From: Gyrodactylus bullatarudis
Lineage: Eukaryota; Platyhelminthes; Monogenea; Gyrodactylidea; Gyrodactylidae
Assembly (NCBI GenBank): GCA_012064415.1
Contig: SSNU01000063.1
Span: 965,977-1,029,976 of the forward strand
Direction of reading: 5' to 3'
DNA: 64,000 bases
The position numbers and the translations under genes are program-made. Positions 1-13,465 of this stretch are shown in pieces (the first letter of the stretch is position 1; each line of letters starts with the position of its first letter). The notes beneath the pieces were generated by a model. The model did no database searches, was not told the origin of the DNA, and saw nothing but the letters and a program-made list of their open reading frames with translations.

Positions 1-441
1 AGTAGATTATGGAGTTCAATCTTTGTAAATCTCAATTATTGATGTACGTAAATGATTATTTTTTTCAGTTTAGGAAAGCATATTTGACCCAACAAGTCAC
101 AAACGATGCTTTGGTAATTTTTGAACTTATGTTAATGTTAATCATTCCAGCCAAATCGCCCTAAGACGAGGAAAGGTTTTAAGTTAATATAAAACTATTC
201 AAATAGAAATTCTATTTAATTAAAATTCTCTTGGTCTCTCCTGAAAAAGTCATTTTTCTATTGAAATTCCCAACCAATTTTTAGTAGGTGAAAACAAAAT
301 TTTTATATTCCTGTTAAACTTTTATCAAAGTTCAGACACCTCTTGGAGATTTTTCGAGATTCATTCAGTGTAAATCATGGAATAAATTATTTGGTATCAG
401 TCAGTAATTCTCAACAATTTAATTTAGAATCTCACAACTGA
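1..441. other. AT-rich stretch without a gene
   Basis: No open frame, RNA gene or repeat was recognised. The bases just before 442 may still belong to the retrotransposon remnant that follows, since its frame is closed upstream only by a stop at 439. Confidence 0.4.
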
Positions 442-993
442 ATAAATGTTCCGGTTCCAAAAGAGCTTGTAAAAGACCTAGGTGTGGTATATAATTGGAA
501 GTTTGAATTCACACAGCATTACAAGGACATCATAAAAAAGTTCATTAGCAGATTAATCCATATTCACAAATGTGTTAAAACCGACTCAATGAAGGTCCTT
601 CTATATAGGATATATGCTAGACCGACAATAGAATATTGCTCAGCCGTATGGAATCCAGAAGGAGAAAATTAGTCTGAAAAGATTAATACAGCATTCAAGA
701 AATTCAGGAAAAGGCTTTCTCCTTTTTTCCAAGACGAATTGGGTTTTTCGAGAGATAACTTCAGATTAATACGAGAACTCAAAAGCATATTTCTGATCAA
801 ATCATCGCCAATATTATATAACACAAACCGCTCAGGACTGAGATCAAATACTCCTGAATTCGGACAGCTAAAAAAACTTGCCATTTTTAATAAATGTAAA
901 AATATTTTCAAAAAATTAAACAGAACAATTAAAAACATGAGATTAAATGAATTTAAAAAAGAACTTAAAAATGAGATTTATAATGAAGAATAA
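442..993 (+). pseudogene. Non-LTR retrotransposon (LINE) reverse transcriptase 3' fragment
   Basis: One frame runs from 442 to the stop at 991–993 and is interrupted by a single in-frame TAG at 670–672. The peptide contains DLGVVYNWKFEF and, about 40 residues later, LLYRIYARPTIEYCSAVWNP. These are the two hallmarks of the region just C-terminal to the RT domain in CR1/Jockey-like LINEs (a DLGV block, then a Y.RP..EYCS.VW block). The rest is lysine-rich and ends at NEIYNEE, followed by an AT-rich tail. The catalytic RT core and endonuclease are absent, so this is a 5'-truncated, inactivated copy. The exact clade is not resolved. Confidence 0.75.
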
Positions 994-3900
994 TATTGTA
1001 AAAAATTGACTTAACACATGTATTGTTAATAAATTATTATTAAACAAAAAATATTGCAGGTATCACGCCCTCTGACTCTGGTACTCTACTATGTCATAAT
1101 AGTGATCAATGGTACATGGATCCAATTCATTAAGAGCATTTAAAATCAGATTTTTCTCTCGTTCTTTTGTTGTGAAATTCATAAATTCTGATCTATATTA
1201 ACTAGCTTTAGTAAGAAATAAAATGTGAAAAAAGAATTTGAAATATTTCTAGTGTCAGTCATAAGAACCAATAATAATATCTTAAATTTTCATCTTATCA
1301 CTCAAATTTCATCATTTTTCCCATTTCAAATCATATTTTTAATCAGAAATACTATGATTCGCTCGTTTTCTGGAGAATATATTCCAACATTCTTTCTCCA
1401 ATATTAAAATGAATTTTGTTTGAACAAAATAATTACGTCGAAGCAAGCTATGAACATGTTCAATCTAATGAACATTATCATAATGTATCTCATTTAGAGT
1501 ACATCTTGATAATAAATCATTTTAAAGGTACATGCTTAAATGACTCACTCAGTCCAAGTTATCTTTACTCGGGAGTCAAGATATTCATTAATTTCCTTGT
1601 CATTTTTGTACCAATTAATATTACTTCCATGTACAATCTTGTTAGCGCACCTAGCTATGAAATGATTTCCTTCATGGATTTCAATTTCATTTTTCGACAT
1701 TTCTTGCTTGCTTTATCAGTCTGTTCACTTTCCCTTCAGGTAAATTCTGGTGTTGACTATACGAAACCTAAACAGTAAATAAACTTGCAATCAATCTTGA
1801 TTAATAATATATCTTAATAAGAGATTTTTGGGAAATATTCTTTATTAATCCATAAGAAATTCTGGATTTCAATGACATTTAACTGAGCTTTTTTAAGAAA
1901 CATACAACTTGAAAAAAGATTAAAGGTATAAATTTATCACGGAAGAAAATAGGATAAGAAATGCGGCAAGCTTTTTCAAACCAACTAAACAATAAAGTGA
2001 CACATTTTGCCTTAGTGATTCATGAATGTACTATTTGGGGAGAGAAAATAATTTAGTAGAAAATATGGTGCCAAAAACAGTTTCACTGTGATTGACAAAT
2101 GTGTTCAAACCGTTGTTCTTCCAAGGCTTAACACGTGAAGAAATAAATGGTTCTTTACATGATTGATGAAAATAATGTACAAAAGACAGTCTTAAACTGT
2201 GGCATTCCTTAAATCGATTATTTTTCTTAGAAAAATGAATAAATCCCTGTTAAATTTGGGAAAAAATCTCTTTCATGGACTCTACTGACTCTATAAAATT
2301 TAAATTAAAATTATATTCCCCCAAAATTCTTTATTCAATATGTTACTCCTATAAGAATAAAACACAATATTGAAAGATAAATTTGAATAAATTTTCTTTG
2401 ATTCATGCATGAGAGAATAAATTTCTACAGAAGAACCATCTCTTAATACTTCTATACAATTTATTTATAAATTATATTATGATAGAGTTTAATTTAAAGT
2501 TCCTCAACTAAGTAAATGTAGCAGAAAAATCGACTACTAGCTAAAGCAATGTTAATAGTTCTACTAATTTTATTGGTTCAAATAAATTGAGATGTTACAT
2601 ACGATAGTAGTACACTGGTTAATACCGAGTGGTTATTACTGATATTTGATTGTTTATGATGATTTAAACTTAGCCATAAGAACTTTATGATGGACGTTGT
2701 TTAGTGATTCAGATTTATAGTTTGAGTATTATAGTTCATAAGAAATACTTACTTTATGGAAAAAAAATTTAATCAGTGATTCTTTTCGTTTCATTTCTTA
2801 ACTGCAAAATTCGTTACCTATAGAATCGTTGATCAATAAAACTTAACACACATAAGGTTGTTAACCGAAGCATTACTTCAAGTGATTTGATTTATATGTT
2901 CCAAGTCTTGAAAACATCCTTAATACATCAAATGAATGAAGGAAACAAAGTCTTTGATAAGATGTAAAATCTAAAATTTAAGAGAAATGAAAGATCTTTG
3001 AAATTCTCTATAATTTCTTATTTGAGTTATTTGGTCAGAATATTTATCAAATAATTATCCTGATGACAATTCGAGTGACCTTGACTAAATTGAAAATTCT
3101 TAGCGTTGCATATGAATTTGGGAAATATATCACTGTAGAAAATTAGCGCAATTTCAAATGACCATAAATAATAGAGAGGAAAATTTTTTTTGTCTTTGAA
3201 ACAGGATGACATCATTCTTAACGCTACTGTTAAAATTAGTCTGTTCATGCAATAGAGAAAAGACATTTTAGAGACTTGTTATAAGCAAAGTTTGCATTCT
3301 TCCTCACAAATGCAATTTCTTTAATCATGAAAATTTACAAAAACGATGCTGTGAATGATCAAATATATGTTCTCATTTGTTTTTTTTCTTCTCGAAGCAA
3401 TCAGAATCTTCTTGACGAGTAACACTGTTGCGTGATTCTATGTAGATGAGTGCAGAGAGTTCAATAATTCATTTTTTAAAATTCTATTTGCTCTCAAAGG
3501 TTCTCAAACATAAATTTGACACAATTTTCTCCCTATACATCAAAATACCTATTTTTAGCTTCAATGTTGACAGTCTTTATTAAATATTGAAAAAACTTTT
3601 TTCTATACGAATGGTTTCATTAATTTCATGGGCTCAAATCAAGATGAATGAAAAAATGAAGCCAGAGACACACTTTCAAGAATAAATTTAATTGACTTGA
3701 AAATATTTTTTTAGGTTCAATAACTTTTTGAGCCAAATTTTTAGTTGATAAACTTAACTTCTCCCATTTTAATAATTCAAAAACATCAATCTTTTATATA
3801 AATTTAACACTGTATTTCTCTATTAAAAATCAGCTCTTACATGAATCTCTTTTATTTGCTTAAGTTAATTATCTGTCATTTTCTTAGTTTTTTAAAGTTA

Positions 3901-4509
3901 ACATAAAAATTCTCTATCAATTCCGTGTTTCTTTTTTTCCAAATTTTAATTCATTTTCGGTATAGGAAAAATTTGGTAGACTCAAAGATATTCATACATT
4001 TCTTGAACATTATTGAAATGAATATCTCCTTTCAAGTTATGGGTGTCATTCTTATCTGAGGAGGCATTGTTCTCATTAAATTTGCGTGTTTTTATTGTCT
4101 CTGGACATTTAATGTTGAGAGATTAAAGTTTTGTTATTGAAAATGTAGCAGAGGTATCTTTAGAATGAGATATGATTCTTTGAAACAAAAGAATTACTCA
4201 CATTAAAACAAGGTTATTCTGTAAATCTATAGAAAAATTTTTTCTTTTTTTTCTTACAGTCTTAGTTTTCCTACAAAACAAGATAGCTGGGAGAAGAAGA
4301 AATGAAGTTAAGCTATAAAATATTAATGCCTTGAATTAATTTTATTGACAATTAAATTACATTGAAAATTTCTAAAGTTTGTCCTAATAGGCTTAAAGGC
4401 TCTATTTCAGAATAGACTGATATTTACAGGAAACTGAAATTTTAGTATTATGCTTAATCGGAATAAAATAGTCAATCACCTCCTTCAGTTGATGAGATGT
4501 TTTATATAT
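994..4509. other. Gene-poor AT-rich region
   Basis: Several short open frames occur (for example 1416–1778 + and 3027–3266 −), but none resembles a known protein and all have AT-rich composition. One segment, about 1677–1740 on the + strand, could encode a signal-peptide-like start (MDFNFIFRHFLLALSVCS) ending in CAG followed by GTAAAT, a possible splice donor. No partner exon was found, so it is not called as a gene. Confidence 0.4.
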
Positions 4510-4754
4510 GTTACCGTACAAACCCTGAATCAGTAAATCTCTAGATTTACTAGTACAAAGCCTAAATCAGTACAAAGTTAGTATAAAGCCTGAAATTCAG
4601 TGTTTGTACTAACTTTGTACTAGAATAATACATCATGTATACTTTTTATCATATTTGTATATGACATGGTGTATAAAGCTTATACCATTCAAAGTATTCT
4701 ATACTATACATAGGGATAGGATATATGATTGCCTTGAATTAATTTCTCATTTAA

Positions 4755-5230
4755 AGGGGGAGGGGGATTCACACTCAGTCCTCGTTGAGGATTGACAAAG
4801 TCATGTACAATGATGAATATTCTGTATAAGTCTTAGGTTCTTATCATTATATGAATCCTTGGTTAGATCCCAATGCGATCTAAATTTAAGGAATGTTTTT
4901 TGTTTGGGGGATCTTTTAATCTGGTGGCAGGATATCTTTTCGACAATTCAAATACTGGTCAAACAGCAGTTCCAATTTGAATTGTTTAATCTGAATTATT
5001 TGACGACTGGCGAGTGATTAATTTTTTTCTGCAGTAGCTCTAGTCGTATCTCATAACTCAGAAAAAAAATTATATTACACAAATTCAAAAAAAAAGCGAG
5101 AACATATAATACTTAAATGTATGAATGAATGAATTTTAAAATGAAAACCTAAGACTTATACAGAATATTCATCATTGTATATGACTTTGTCAATCCTAAA
5201 CGAGGACTGGGTGTGAATCCCCCTCCCCCT
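4755..5230. mobile_element. TTAA-flanked MITE with G-rich inverted repeats
   Basis: This 476-bp non-coding insert is flanked by TTAA at 4751–4754 and 5231–5234. Its ends are inverted repeats of about 85 bp starting AGGGGGAGGGGGATTCACAC, with a few mismatches. The right-hand TTAA is shared with the adjacent piggyBac element. TTAA duplication is the signature of the piggyBac superfamily, so the MITE was probably mobilised by a piggyBac-type transposase. Confidence 0.8.
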
Positions 5231-5234
5231 TTAA

Positions 5235-6834
5235 CCCTAGAACGATATTTGGGGGTTCGAGAAGCCTTTTTGATTTTCAAACTAATTTTTTATTGTTATT
5301 ATTTTCTTTAGAAGGGTGAAACAACTTTCTAATCCTAACTTAACTATTTTTCTAACGAAATAAACAAGTTTTTTGGTAGTTAGCCTTATCAGCTTGAGTA
5401 AACAGTTGAAATAAGAAAAAGTTTCTTGAAAAACATTTGGGGGTCTCAAGAACCCTTTGTGTGTTTCCTTATCTTTAGCCAATTGAAAACTCGTTTAGGA
5501 ACATGAATCCTATTAGTTTTTGGTATATTTTCATTTGCAATGAATATCAGTGACATAGCACGTGAGCTGAATCTTTACTCACGAGATCAAGAGTTACTGG
5601 GAAGTGACAACTCAAGCTCAGACGAAAGTGATCACGTATTTTCAGATGAGGATGAAGAATTAGATGAATCAATTGTAGAAATTCCAGATGTCTTTCCTCC
5701 AACTACAATTACTTCTAAAGACGGTCTGTTTGTGTACACAACTACAAGACCAGCGCCAAGAAGAACCCTCGCCAACAACATATGCGATTTCAAGGCTAGT
5801 CCTACAAAGAATTCTGACAACTTATTTCAACCAATTGAATTCTTCAAATTACTAGTGACTGATGATATACTTTTATCAATAGTAAAATTTACCAATAAAT
5901 ACAAAGAGCTCCGGCAACTGAATAGATCATCAATCAATCTTCAAAAACTCAAACGATGGACAGGTATTTGTATTTTATTTGGACTCACTAAGCAGAAAGG
6001 AGTGAATCTTGAAATGCTCTGGTCAGAAAACTTTGGAAATCTTTTTTTTGAAAGCTTCGTCAATAATTCCCAAACTAGTTACACTCCAAGTGAATATCTT
6101 ACATTAGACGAGCAACTTATTAGCTTCAGAGGACGTTGTCCGATGTAAGTTTTCATTCCTACAAAGCCAGGGAAATATGGAATCAAGATATGGGTGTTAG
6201 CTGATTCAAAGACATACTACTTGGTGAACGCTCAGGTTTATCTTGGCAAAGTCAATAATGTTCAAGATAAGAACCAAGAGTGGTGAAAGAACTTTCTTTA
6301 CCTTATCTGAACAAAGGTCGTACAATAACTATGGATAATTTTTTTACCTCCATGGAAATAGCTCAATACCTCCTTGAAAAGAGAAAACAAGTGTGGTTGG
6401 AACAGTGAGGGTAAATCGAAAGTTCTTACCTGTCAGTTTTCAGAACAAGAAAATAGCAGAAAACCAGGCAGATTATATTTTTTGTGATAGAATAACACTT
6501 TTGAAATATGGTCAAAAGAAAAATCATCCAGTTTTAATGTTATCTTCTGAGCACACTCGACCGGAAAGTGTTCAGGGAAAACCGGATATCATTCTTGATT
6601 ATAATAAATACAAAGGTCGAGTCGATTCCTTAGATCAAATATTAAGCTTCTACTCAACCAAAAGGGGAACAAAAAGATGGCCTCTTGCTATTTATTGGAA
6701 GACTTGGATTAACTTGTGCTTCCAATGTTCTAAATAAATCACTATTTAACTCAATTTTTGGTCTTTTTTCAACAAGGGGTTCCAAAAAACCCCATTTACA
6801 GAAAATGCGATTTTCATGATATGCCGTTCTAGGG
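5235..6834 (+). mobile_element. piggyBac element
   Basis: The element is 1,600 bp and flanked by TTAA at 5231–5234 and 6835–6838. Its ends are inverted: the left starts CCCTAGAACG and the right ends CGTTCTAGGG. It contains a degenerate piggyBac transposase. Its position in the TTAA directly beside the MITE at 4755–5230 makes it a second hit in the same target palindrome. Confidence 0.9.
5540..6737 (+). pseudogene. piggyBac transposase, broken
   Basis: Residues 1–202 (5540–6148) carry the acidic N-terminus, a linker and the block LTLDEQLISFRGRCP, which holds the first catalytic aspartate. The frame then breaks at a TAA near 6146. The family motifs KPGKYGIKIW (about 6165), TMDNFFTSMEIAQYL (about 6330, second aspartate) and KGRVDSLDQILSFYSTKRGTKRWP (in 6393–6737, third aspartate) are all recognisable but lie in different frames or behind stops. 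The cysteine-rich C-terminal domain of active piggyBac proteins is missing. The copy is therefore non-autonomous. Confidence 0.9.
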
Positions 6835-7079
6835 TTAAATGAGAAATTAATTCAAGGCAATCATATATCCTATCCCTATGTATAGTATAGAATACTTTGA
6901 ATGGTATAAGCTTTATACACCATGTCATATACAAATATGATAAAAAGTATACATGATGTATTATTCTAGTACAAAGTTAGTACAAACACTGAATTTCAGG
7001 CTTTATACTAACTTTGTACTGATTTAGGCTTTGTACTAGTAAATCTAGAGATTTACTGATTCAGGGTTTGTACGGTAAC

Positions 7080-10000
7080 TAATACAACTTCCTCAGAAAG
7101 AAGTTAGAATTCTTTTAGCATCAGATTCTTTGAAGGCTTTTCTCCTTTATATTTTTATCCATCCTTTCTTACAAAGATTTAATAAACCATAATTACAATA
7201 GTTTTTGTAAAGAATTTGAATCAAGAGTTTGAAATTAGATACTCTAGGGGAAGTATGGTATTATTTTTACATTCATTTCCCAATGGAAATCTGGAAAAAG
7301 ATATGAAGACAATGTCACTCAAACAATTTTTCAAGGTTTTTAAAATATAATAATGAAAAAATTTCGGGTCTCCATGGTCTCAGATAATACATCAATCAAA
7401 AGAAGTAGGAAAATTATTATTAATTATTTTTTATCAGACATTTAAATAATTAATCGTACATGAGAATTATTGGAAAAGCTAACAAGTATATAGTCATAAA
7501 AGTGCGAAATGATTTGTAATTAATGGATCGAAAAAGCTAGATTCAGACTTTTTATTCCTAAAAATGATCCCTTTAGTGTATTTGGAAGGTTGTTTTAAAA
7601 TTTTCAAGAGAAATAGACTATTTTTGAAATTAATTCGATTATCTCATTATTCATTAATTGACGATCATTCAAGGATTTAGTATGAACAATATCTTTAAGA
7701 CAAAGCATTGTAGGAGGAGGGAAAAAACATTTGAATTGTCTGACAATCTATTTTTTTCTCTCCAATATTCAAATTCGATATTATGTGTTTTTATATCAAA
7801 TGACAAAAAATATTAAAAGAATTACAGCCAGAAATTGTGATTGTGGAAGTGTTGAACAGTGATCGAGAGAGAGGAACAAAATTTATAGCCTAAAAGACAA
7901 TGCTACCAGCAGTTGAATTAATCAAGAATCGACTTAGTTTTCTCCTCTTGTTCGTTTTCTTATTATTATATTATACTGTAACATATTTTTATATATCATA
8001 TCAGGAAACTTGTAACACTGGCTGCTATTTTTTAGTCATTTATAAGTTCTTAAAAAGTATTTCTTAATACAATTCTCCTCCGATTCTATTATAATGTTCA
8101 TCTTTCTTACATCATGTAAGATATCAAATAATTGATCATTATTCTGCATTGATTTAAAAATTATAAAGCCTATTGAAGATATCAGAAGTAAACATAATCA
8201 AATCTATAATTCAAACCAAAAACTTGAAAAATTTGATCAAGGTTGTACAATTAGGAAGTGGGCATCTGAACTAAACACATTTTTCTAGGTATTCTAGTTA
8301 AATTCCAGGAAATAATCATCTTTTTAGATAAAATAACTAAACTTGATAATAATCTAATGCCTTTATGTCATTACAAAAGAAATATCTGAGAGATCTCTCA
8401 TAATTATTTCACGTAAAGAATGCAAAATTGATTTTATCATTTATTTAATTTGTTTTTTCTAAATTATTATTTTAGTAAAATCTAGGTTGTTATCACAATA
8501 ATATTCATATCTTATTAATCAAATTGACTAAATCAATAGAACTCAAAGATAATTTTTTTTAATTAACTAATTTAGTTTATAATTTAAGTAATATATATGA
8601 GCTTTAGTTTTGAAATTGATTCATATCAAAATCTCCGAAATCAGTTTTATTTGGAAGTCTCTCATCATATATGAATTAATTTTGAATACCTTCTTTCATA
8701 ATCATGGTTAGCTTTTGGTTGAACTCGGTTATGAATGTTAAGTGTAACATTAATCATGATTTTTACTGCAACTCGATTCAATAAAGTTTATCTCATTTTG
8801 CTTAGTCTATAGCAATTTTCTCGTCCATGGGGAAAAGGAAGTGTTTGAAAATGTCTACTTAATTATTAATAGTACATTGCACATGTCATAAAGTATTTCT
8901 TTCAGTAGAAAAAGAAAAGTAATTATCAAAATACCTCTACTAGAGGTCCACTAGTTATCATTAGATATAAATGACAGAAAGATGTTATGAGTAAAGTCAA
9001 TATTTTATCTAATGTTTTTAATTTCACCGGAAAAAGCTTTCATATTAATTACGAGATTCAAAAATTTTAAGAATGAAGTGTACATTTTTTAATCTTCAGT
9101 ATTTAGGAAATGTACATTTCTTTTTTTAATTTTAAATACATAGTGCATAATAAAATGTTGTTGATGAATAGGTTCTTTTTTGAAAAACATTTGACCAAAA
9201 TAATGTCTCAACAAAAATCAGACAGAAAATATTAATTTTTTTATCAATTCGAGGGAAAATTTCACTCAATCACGTAAAAGTAAGAAAAGAATTATTGACC
9301 ATCACGATAGAATATTTACTCTTTGCTAATAATTCTGTAGGATTTTTGAGGTAAACATAAAGAGAGGATATTGTCATTCAAACTTATTTTACAGAGGAAT
9401 ATCATTTGTGACAATTCTGAGTTTAAGCAAATGCGTAGATCTTTAATTTTTTCAGAAAATCATATTTTACCTTGGCACATTAATCAGATATTTTCAATGT
9501 CAAAACATAATTAGAATACAGAAAATTAGTAAAGCGAATAAAAAACTCACTTCAAATTTTGAATCAGTCCCCTCGTACTTGTATTAGTCCATGCAAATAG
9601 TAAATCCTGTGGGAAATGATTGATGCTGATAAAAACTCATCCCAAAGGTTTTGATTGGAGGAGAAAGTGTATTCCTATTTAACCAATGAAATTTATTCTT
9701 TGTCAATTCAATTACTGCATATGATTTAGCTGGATTGTTGTTTTTATTAATTTGCTTAAAATGGATGAATAACATGTTTTAAAAATTCTATTAAATTCAA
9801 TTGAAAATTTTGAAATTTAATTAAGAGCTATTTACCAAATTGTCGATAATATATATTATTTCTATGAAAGGACGACTATCGAATTTTTAAACCTAAACTT
9901 CCCTTCGAATCAATTTTGGCAATAAAAGCTCTTGTATTAAACTTAGATCAACAAAATATACAGAGTTGCAGCAAATCGGTGCAAACTCCAAATGCAAAAA

Positions 10001-12823
10001 TGGTCATATATTGTTTTATTATGCTTGAATTATAGTGTCTGATAGAAAAAAGTTCGAAGTTTTAGTTTTAAAATATAAAACTTTAGTATTAAAACAATTT
10101 TAACATCTTAGCATTCAGTATATACAAAATTTGTAACAGTACATAATAATTCTACACTCTTTCTAAGTAAGTTAAGGAATTAAAGCTGATTTTATGCATA
10201 ATTTTAATGATCTCTAGGGCAGTTAGTGTGAAGGCATAATTCTTCAAAGAATTAGAAATTTAGAATCAAAGAGCTTTATTGAGATCTTTTTCCATTAAGG
10301 TGAATTTAGGATTTGAATGAATAATTAAATTGTTCTTCATCTGACTGATTTCTTTTCTTAACTGAGAGGTTAAGGCCAAATTATCTTTCTTCGATGCAAT
10401 TCTTGATTTCATATATATATTAGGCCCGGTACCAAAAAATACCGAAAATTAGCTTGAGGTCTCAACTTCTCATATTTTTAAAAATATTCATTTTGGTATG
10501 CAATAGTATAAGTCTAAGAAGAAGAAAAACCACTGAATAATACTGTAAAATTAACTCTCTAATAATGGTCCAAGCTTTGCGATATTCTAATTTTTTGAAT
10601 TCGTTGATCTACCCCTAATGTATAATTTCCAATGAAATGATCTTGAAAATTGAACAGACCCGAGGGTTTCATTAGGATTTTCTTAAACTTTAGACCAAGA
10701 CTGTTGGATTTTCATCCCGATATTAAGCAATATCCGTTTTCATCAACCCTTAAAATAGAACCTATCAAATAGAGATTCATCTGAAAAAAACTTGTGAAGT
10801 ATATTAGAGGTAGATAAGCAAAAATATCATCAAGTTATACTATCAAAAAGCTTAGAGAAGAAAGTGTAAAAGCTCATCTGCAAATGAGAATGAAGGAAAA
10901 ATAGAGAACTGTCTTTGGAGCGAATATCAGCATTTTGAGGATGACCTGGTAAAGCAAAAAATGCTGATTTAAAAAATAGAAGAATAATAAATTACAATGA
11001 AAGTGATCCAATTAAAACTGACATTCTATTGAAATAATGTCTTGATCTGCCTTTTTCAATTCCCTAATAAATAAATTATCATGAATACATTTTACAAGAT
11101 ATTTTCATACATATAAATTATGGTTAAACCTTGAGATATTTCAGACAATTTATTTAATCTTCAGAATTTTATTCTATTCTATTTTGAAATTTTATTGAAA
11201 TGTATAAAATTTTATAGATTTATAAAAATAATAGATAATTATGATTATCTAATCGTAATTGGTTGAAAAAAATTTATGAGGACGTGGCATTGAGCTCTCT
11301 AAAAATTATCTTCGAGCAGAAAGTTTATTAGTCAAGATATTTTTTCTAATCGTAATTTCAGATGATCATAAGCCAATAATTCTCAGCGAATAATTATTTT
11401 CAGACAAACTTTCTTTTCCGCATCACTCTTCTAAGTTAACCGATGAAAGAATGAATTGTGAATGCATAAAATATCTTTTCATAAATGAGTATTATTTATT
11501 ATATCGATTCTCATTTCAAGTTGAACTGTAATTGAGGAAATATATATAATATTCATTCAGATCACAATCATACCAATCAAAATGAACTATGCTCATTGAA
11601 TATGCTCTCGTAGGAATATAATATGTAAAGTTCAAGGTATCTTCATACCGAATTAAAGAATGCGTGAATTCTCTTTAAGTTGATAGTTTTTTCTTTTGCA
11701 TAAATTCATTTCAATTGAATGGTCAAGTTTTCTTCATTTGAAAAAATTCGATATTCTCTAATTTAACAGATCAAGTAGAATGAGCTAAAAATTTTCACTC
11801 CTTAAAAATTACCATTTATTCTAAATTTTCCTAAACTTGCCAAATCTTAAAAATTTAATTATTTTATTTCAGGTAGCCTTTTTTAAAGCCCTTTGAAATT
11901 TGAAGTGAGGATTGTTGACACTATTCCAACTGATAAAACATCCAATCTAACAAAAGAATTGAGTATTTTTTATCATCTGAATCCTCGAGGTATTACTACC
12001 GTGGTAGCTTATTTGAAATAAGTTATTTTATTACGCGATCCAATTTTAGGTTAAAAAAAATTATCATTAAATCAAGAAATTGATTTATAATATTCTTTAA
12101 TCACCAACTTGGTGTAAATTTAAGATCTAAACAAAGTTAAGGACTGTGGTTCTTGTAGGGAAATAAGTGTAGCTCAACACAACTGGTTTCAATATGTTGT
12201 TTCAAGTAAAGAAAAATAATGACAGATGAAAGACACAAAAATTATGCTACGCAATAAAGTATGATTAGAGAAGAAGGAGTGAAAAAATATGTCAGGCCAA
12301 CAACTTAATTTTATGTGAGAAGATGCTACAGGCCTTGAATATTTTCTTCTTTTTCAATGATCAGTTCAAAGAGAAACAATTCATTTCACTCCTGGGAATA
12401 AAAAGAGAGATCAGAAAAAGATGGAAAAACCAAGACCATTTCTACAAGTGGAGTTATGATGAAAAATTCTTTAGAGAAATTGTTTCTAAATTATTGAATC
12501 AGTAATGTACTGCTCCATAATATGGATTTTGCTTTATTTAATTTTCTCATAATAATGGATTTTCACAGACATAACATTACAATGTTTTGTCAACATTTTT
12601 GTGACTTGAAATTGCTAGATTTTATTTGGTTATTATATAGAATATCTTACATAATAATGATTCAAAATTTATAAAGCTAATTTATGTGTTAAGATTCCGA
12701 ACTTAAAAAGGATTATCGGTTAGCCTTCAACTACCGTCTACTGATCTATATTGAAGTGTGTTTTCAGTAGATTTTCTTTTTCTTTCATTATTTTTAATTC
12801 ATCTTTTAACATTAATAGTTTAA
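7080..12823. other. 5.7-kb intergenic region, no gene seen
   Basis: The sequence is AT-rich and full of short frames of fewer than 65 codons with no recognisable motif (for example 9584–9775 − and 12323–12505 +). I saw no tRNA boxes, tandem array or transposon ends. Confidence 0.45.
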
Positions 12824-13160
12824 CCCTCTCGTACCAATGATTAATAATCATTGATTATGAGACTAGATAGAATAAATTTAAATACATTTTTAGAATCAGC
12901 ATGTTCAGGGTAGAAATAATCGTTTAGAGAAAATTTGAAGTGTTGATATAAAAAAAAATTTTGAGAAATTTCAATACGACAGTTTTTTTAGTTTTTGCAT
13001 CAAGTCTTAGAAATCATCCAATTTCTGAGAATATGTTGACGAAATATTTTATCCGCGAAGGTTGACAATCAGATATTATAATTGTGTCTAATTCAGATTT
13101 ACAAAAATATTTTTCCCTAAGAAACTGCCTGCGGACATATGTCCTTTGGGTACGAGAGGG
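12824..13160. mobile_element. piggyBac-type MITE (CCCTCTCGTACC ends)
   Basis: This 337-bp non-coding unit is flanked by TTAA at 12820–12823 and 13161–13164, with perfect 12-bp terminal inverted repeats CCCTCTCGTACC / GGTACGAGAGGG. The right part carries an internal GGACATATGTCC palindrome. It is matched in reverse orientation by the copy starting at 59498. The TTAA target and CCC terminus place it with the piggyBac superfamily, but its ends differ from the piggyBac at 5235. Confidence 0.88.
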
Positions 13161-13465
13161 TTAAAGAGAAACCACTGACGATTCGAAAAGGATCCTATAG
13201 TTTAAAGAGTATCTTCATTCACATTTCTAAAATAATGGAGATTATTATTTCTATTGTATTGTATTTCTGTTGTATTGACTGCTACGTGAATGTTCCAGAT
13301 ACTTATTGGTTAAGAAATTTTAGTTATAGAAATGGAAAAAAATATTTATTTTCTTGCATTTAAATTTTAAAGAACCTTTGACTGTAGCTGTTGAAATAAA
13401 AAGAAAGGAGTTAATGTGTGAAAAATTCAATATTAAATGTATGCATAACAAAATTAGATAGAAAT

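Larger units (their letters stand above)
4510..7079. mobile_element. Outer palindromic element carrying two nested insertions
   Basis: The arms at 4510–4750 and 6839–7079 are each 241 bp and exact reverse complements when compared base by base. They begin GTTACCGTACAAACCCTGAA and meet at a centre that would read CATTTAAATG. The TTAA at that centre is where a 476-bp MITE and then a 1.6-kb piggyBac element have inserted. With both removed, the outer element is an almost loopless palindrome of about 486 bp. It encodes nothing itself, so it is best called a foldback/MITE-type element. A target-site duplication was not clear at either end. Confidence 0.85.

Noticed and set aside
1677..1740. Signal-peptide-like first exon ending at a GTAAAT donor
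   Set aside because: No downstream exon could be linked, and such hydrophobic frames arise easily in AT-rich DNA.
12323..12505. 60-codon ORF in the intergenic region
   Set aside because: No motif, AT-rich codons, length within chance expectation for this composition.
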